Assembly (NCBI GenBank): GCA_008694505.1
Contig: VZDJ01006585.1
Coordinates: 12,371,863 to 12,435,862, forward strand
Length of the DNA: 64,000 nt
Direction of reading: 5' to 3'
From: Cyanoderma ruficeps
Lineage: Eukaryota > Chordata > Aves > Passeriformes > Timaliidae
Shown: in pieces, positions 61,370-64,000 of the stretch
Layout of the letters: the number at the start of each line of letters is the position of its first letter
Position numbering within the stretch: the stretch's first letter is position 1
The notes under the pieces: generated by a model
The model's input: the letters and a program-made list of their open reading frames with translations, nothing else
What the model was told of the DNA's origin: nothing
Databases searched by the model: none
Position numbers and translations under genes: made by a program

Positions 61370-64000
61370 AATTATACCACTTTTATAAAATATTTTTAAG
61401 ACAATAAATTGTTTGATTCTGTCTCAGCCTGCTGACACTTCAAACCCATCCCTGATAATAAACTGACATATATATTAGCTAGTACTTTTGCAGGATCCTT
61501 TTGGAATGGAAGTTCTATTCATTTAAATAAATACTTTGTATATTATAATTACACATAGAGTAGTGCTATTTCGTATTAGTCAAAGAAAAGTTATGAGAAA
61601 TTTCTTGAATGGTAAATTACAAGCAAGGACAAATTTAAAACAGTTGTCCTTGACTGCCTTATATCTAGTGAATGAAAATAAACTTTAGTGAATTATGATA
61701 AGAGAAATAATGACTTTATTAAAGACTTGTTCGAGCTCATTTTTCAAAATATATAGTACATGTGATTATTTATTACTGGTTCTTTTAATGCTTCAGTTGT
61801 ACCGTGCAACACACATCATTTGCTTATCTCATTAAAATTTTCTCTACAGAAAGAAAATATTAGATCATCAACCTAATATTACAGATTCTTTAAGCTAGAT
61901 TAGATGAGTGAGACTGAAATAACATCTTTGATGAGAACTACTATGGAACTCTAAAATATTTCTTAGCCTCTTAATGCTTAACTGTTTAAAAGCTCTTGTC
62001 AGTGCTGCCTTGTTTGTGATAGTTTTGGAATTTGTGTAATGATGAACAGTGAGTAAGAGATGTAGCTTACTGCAGAATTATTTAAATCATTTTCCCTAAA
62101 TAATTTTACTAATACCTTAGTTTTCATTGTTGCAAGGACAGTACTTAATATTAGGTAGACTCTGAAATTCTGGCTTTACAAATAAATAGTCATTGTCTTC
62201 ATTTAATAATCTGATAAGTCTCCATCATTTTGTATAGCTTGTCAATATCTTCTGTTATTTAATATTAGTTTTCTGACATCTCCCTTAAAATAAATTTCTG
62301 TTCTGTGATTGCTGTCTGGAACCCTTAGCACTTTTACTCTCTGGTGCATCCTTGACTTCACCTTTCCCAGAACATTTTGCTCAATTCTTTGCAGTGTTAA
62401 AAGCATTCACCTAACATGAAGATAGGAATGCCTCAGGATGTATATACAGACTTTGGTTGTACCTGCAGAAATATATACTCTATGCTCCTATGCAGCATCT
62501 CTGATGTCAGTGAAATTTCTCAAGTCCAGCTGTTACTGTAAGATATGTCTCAGACATATCCAGTATAATTCCAAATATTTATTCATGACAGGTTATTTAA
62601 GAGACTAAGTATCCTGAGCTTCCTCAAATAGTCCTGTGTTTAGGTAATCTGTGTCTACCTCAGTTCATGCTTGTTTTTTACAAATAGTATAAACAGTGAA
62701 GGGCACTCTTATATGTCTGCTTGAGGTTAGTAGGATGAATCCATAAGTCTGTTTTGCAGCGTGAATTCTCCAGATACGTAAAATGAGTGAAAAAGGCAGT
62801 TGAAGTTCACTAATAGCTGGTTGTATAGGGTTCAGACTTGTAATAAAAGCTAAAATGAGCATCTTACAATTAAGTGTTTCTGGATGGTTCAAATATCAGC
62901 AATCTGGAGACAGTGGAGAAATAAATTCTTTGTTAGAGAAAATGTCTTTTCTGATTTATTTAAATAAGATGCAAATGTATAGAACTCTAAAAATAGTTTG
63001 CTATTATCATGTATTTCAACAGTAACCCTTTTATTTCTGACAAAAATATTTTGAATGCAGTTTGAAGTAAACCATGTTGCATTCCCCATCCCTGTCAGGG
63101 TGTCAAAGATTAATGGATTTGGATGCTGAATCTTGATTACAAAGAAAATATGAAGAAAGATATAAAAAAATCTTTTAGACTTCTTGTTTTGAAGATAAAT
63201 TTATCACAGCCAATCTTGCTTGGGACTGTGTGTCTTTACACTGACAGAAACAGAGTTTACATTCTAAATATCTGAACATAGAAAAATGGGTTTACTACTC
63301 ATGTCCAACTGAACAAAATGACACATGAAAAAAATTCATTTTACAGAAATCTCTTGTATATATTTTCAGATTTTCCCGTCCCATAATGTTCAGCTTTCAA
63401 CCAATCTTCTTCTTAAGCCATGTGTTGCTCTAAACCTGTCAAATATCCACATGAAAAATCTCCAAAAGGGAAAAAGGCAAGTGGAGAAGTTTGCCAGACA
63501 GATAACTCTGTCTAGATGCTCTCATTTGACTGAAATTGAAGGAGTCAGAGCAGGAAAGTTGTTTTCCCTTAATGGTAAATATTAACCATCTATACAGAAA
63601 AAAAAAAAAAATCCTGTGAAGCCTGATTATGTGCTCCATTCCAAAGTAATGAAGCAGCAAGCCTTACGGAAATAATGTCTTCACAATACTCAGCAAGCTC
63701 CTTGCCAAAGCTATTTCTATTTCAAATTTCAAGCCTAGAAAAACAGATACAATACTTTTGGTATCACAGTAGTTATGCAGCTACCGATGAAAAGGATAAT
63801 GTACAGTAGTTGTTTCTACTTATCCTGACAAAATAGCGTACTAGAGCTGCTGTAAATAGTACATCTCATTAGTTTTGCATTAAAAAAGGACACATTTTAA
63901 AGCTCTACATGAATAGATTTGTCTGAAATGCTTTGAAAAATCCTGCTACAAAAATCCATGATTAAATCTTATCCAAGAAGTTTTTCAGGTTTTAAATAAA

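Larger units (their letters stand above)
54961..64000. other. AT-rich unique sequence, no gene seen
   Basis: No gene recognised through the end of the window. Contents noted separately: T/G tract at 56290-56480, TATA-rich patch at 56840-56905, T/G patch at 59730-59785 and (GATA)n at 61353-61369. A 19-bp palindrome with a single-base spacer lies at 62542-62560, and an A run at 63599-63611. Open frames are short and lack homology. Confidence 0.6.

Noticed and set aside
62542..62560. GATATGTCT-C-AGACATATC palindrome
   Set aside because: Within chance expectation for the window size.

Overview
This window looks like a piece of an AT-rich bird chromosome, intergenic or deep intronic. The evidence is the repeat content. 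Several CR1-type LINE fragments are present, some still ending in the avian CR1 3' motif (ATTCTATG-like). There are two solo LTRs of one endogenous retrovirus family with 6-bp target-site duplications, no Alu/B1/L1-type repeats, and many short T/G- or A/C-rich low-complexity tracts of the kind common in songbird assemblies. Bird is well supported; passerine is an inference.

No host protein-coding gene, tRNA, rRNA or CRISPR array can be supported. Open frames are short. The longest ones checked start at non-ATG codons (GTG or TTG) or cross low-complexity DNA. The only recognisable protein homology is to the C-terminal part of the CR1 reverse-transcriptase ORF2, in two decayed copies.

Layout: 1-7.7 kb is AT-rich unique sequence with one CCAAT/octamer cluster near 2.8 kb and a modestly GC-rich patch near 0.8-1.1 kb. 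7.74-8.93 kb is a GC-rich block in which a 628-bp solo LTR (minus strand) sits inside an unidentified older host sequence. 9-25 kb is unique sequence with a 100-bp CR1 tip near 14.84 kb and a roughly 670-bp CR1 near 18.43-19.10 kb. 25.46-25.71 kb resembles an ERVL-type LTR fragment. 26.64-26.82 kb is a small composite of repeat pieces. 29.37-29.74 kb is a plus-strand CR1 3' end. 33.11-33.72 kb is the second solo LTR. 39.94 kb holds a CR1 tip. 41.02-41.28 kb and 49.09-49.35 kb are two diverged copies of the same 259-bp segment in direct orientation. 43.49-44.88 kb is a GC-rich block with a promoter-like and polyadenylation-like arrangement, probably an LTR. 49.4 kb and 54.2-54.96 kb are older CR1 pieces. 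The remainder to 64 kb is AT-rich unique sequence with microsatellites and a long T/G tract near 56.3 kb.

Nothing here forms a pathway or operon. The biological story is transposon insertion, truncation and decay in a gene-poor region. The best-supported new observations are the pair of sister solo LTRs with intact target duplications and the unexplained 259-bp duplicated segment.
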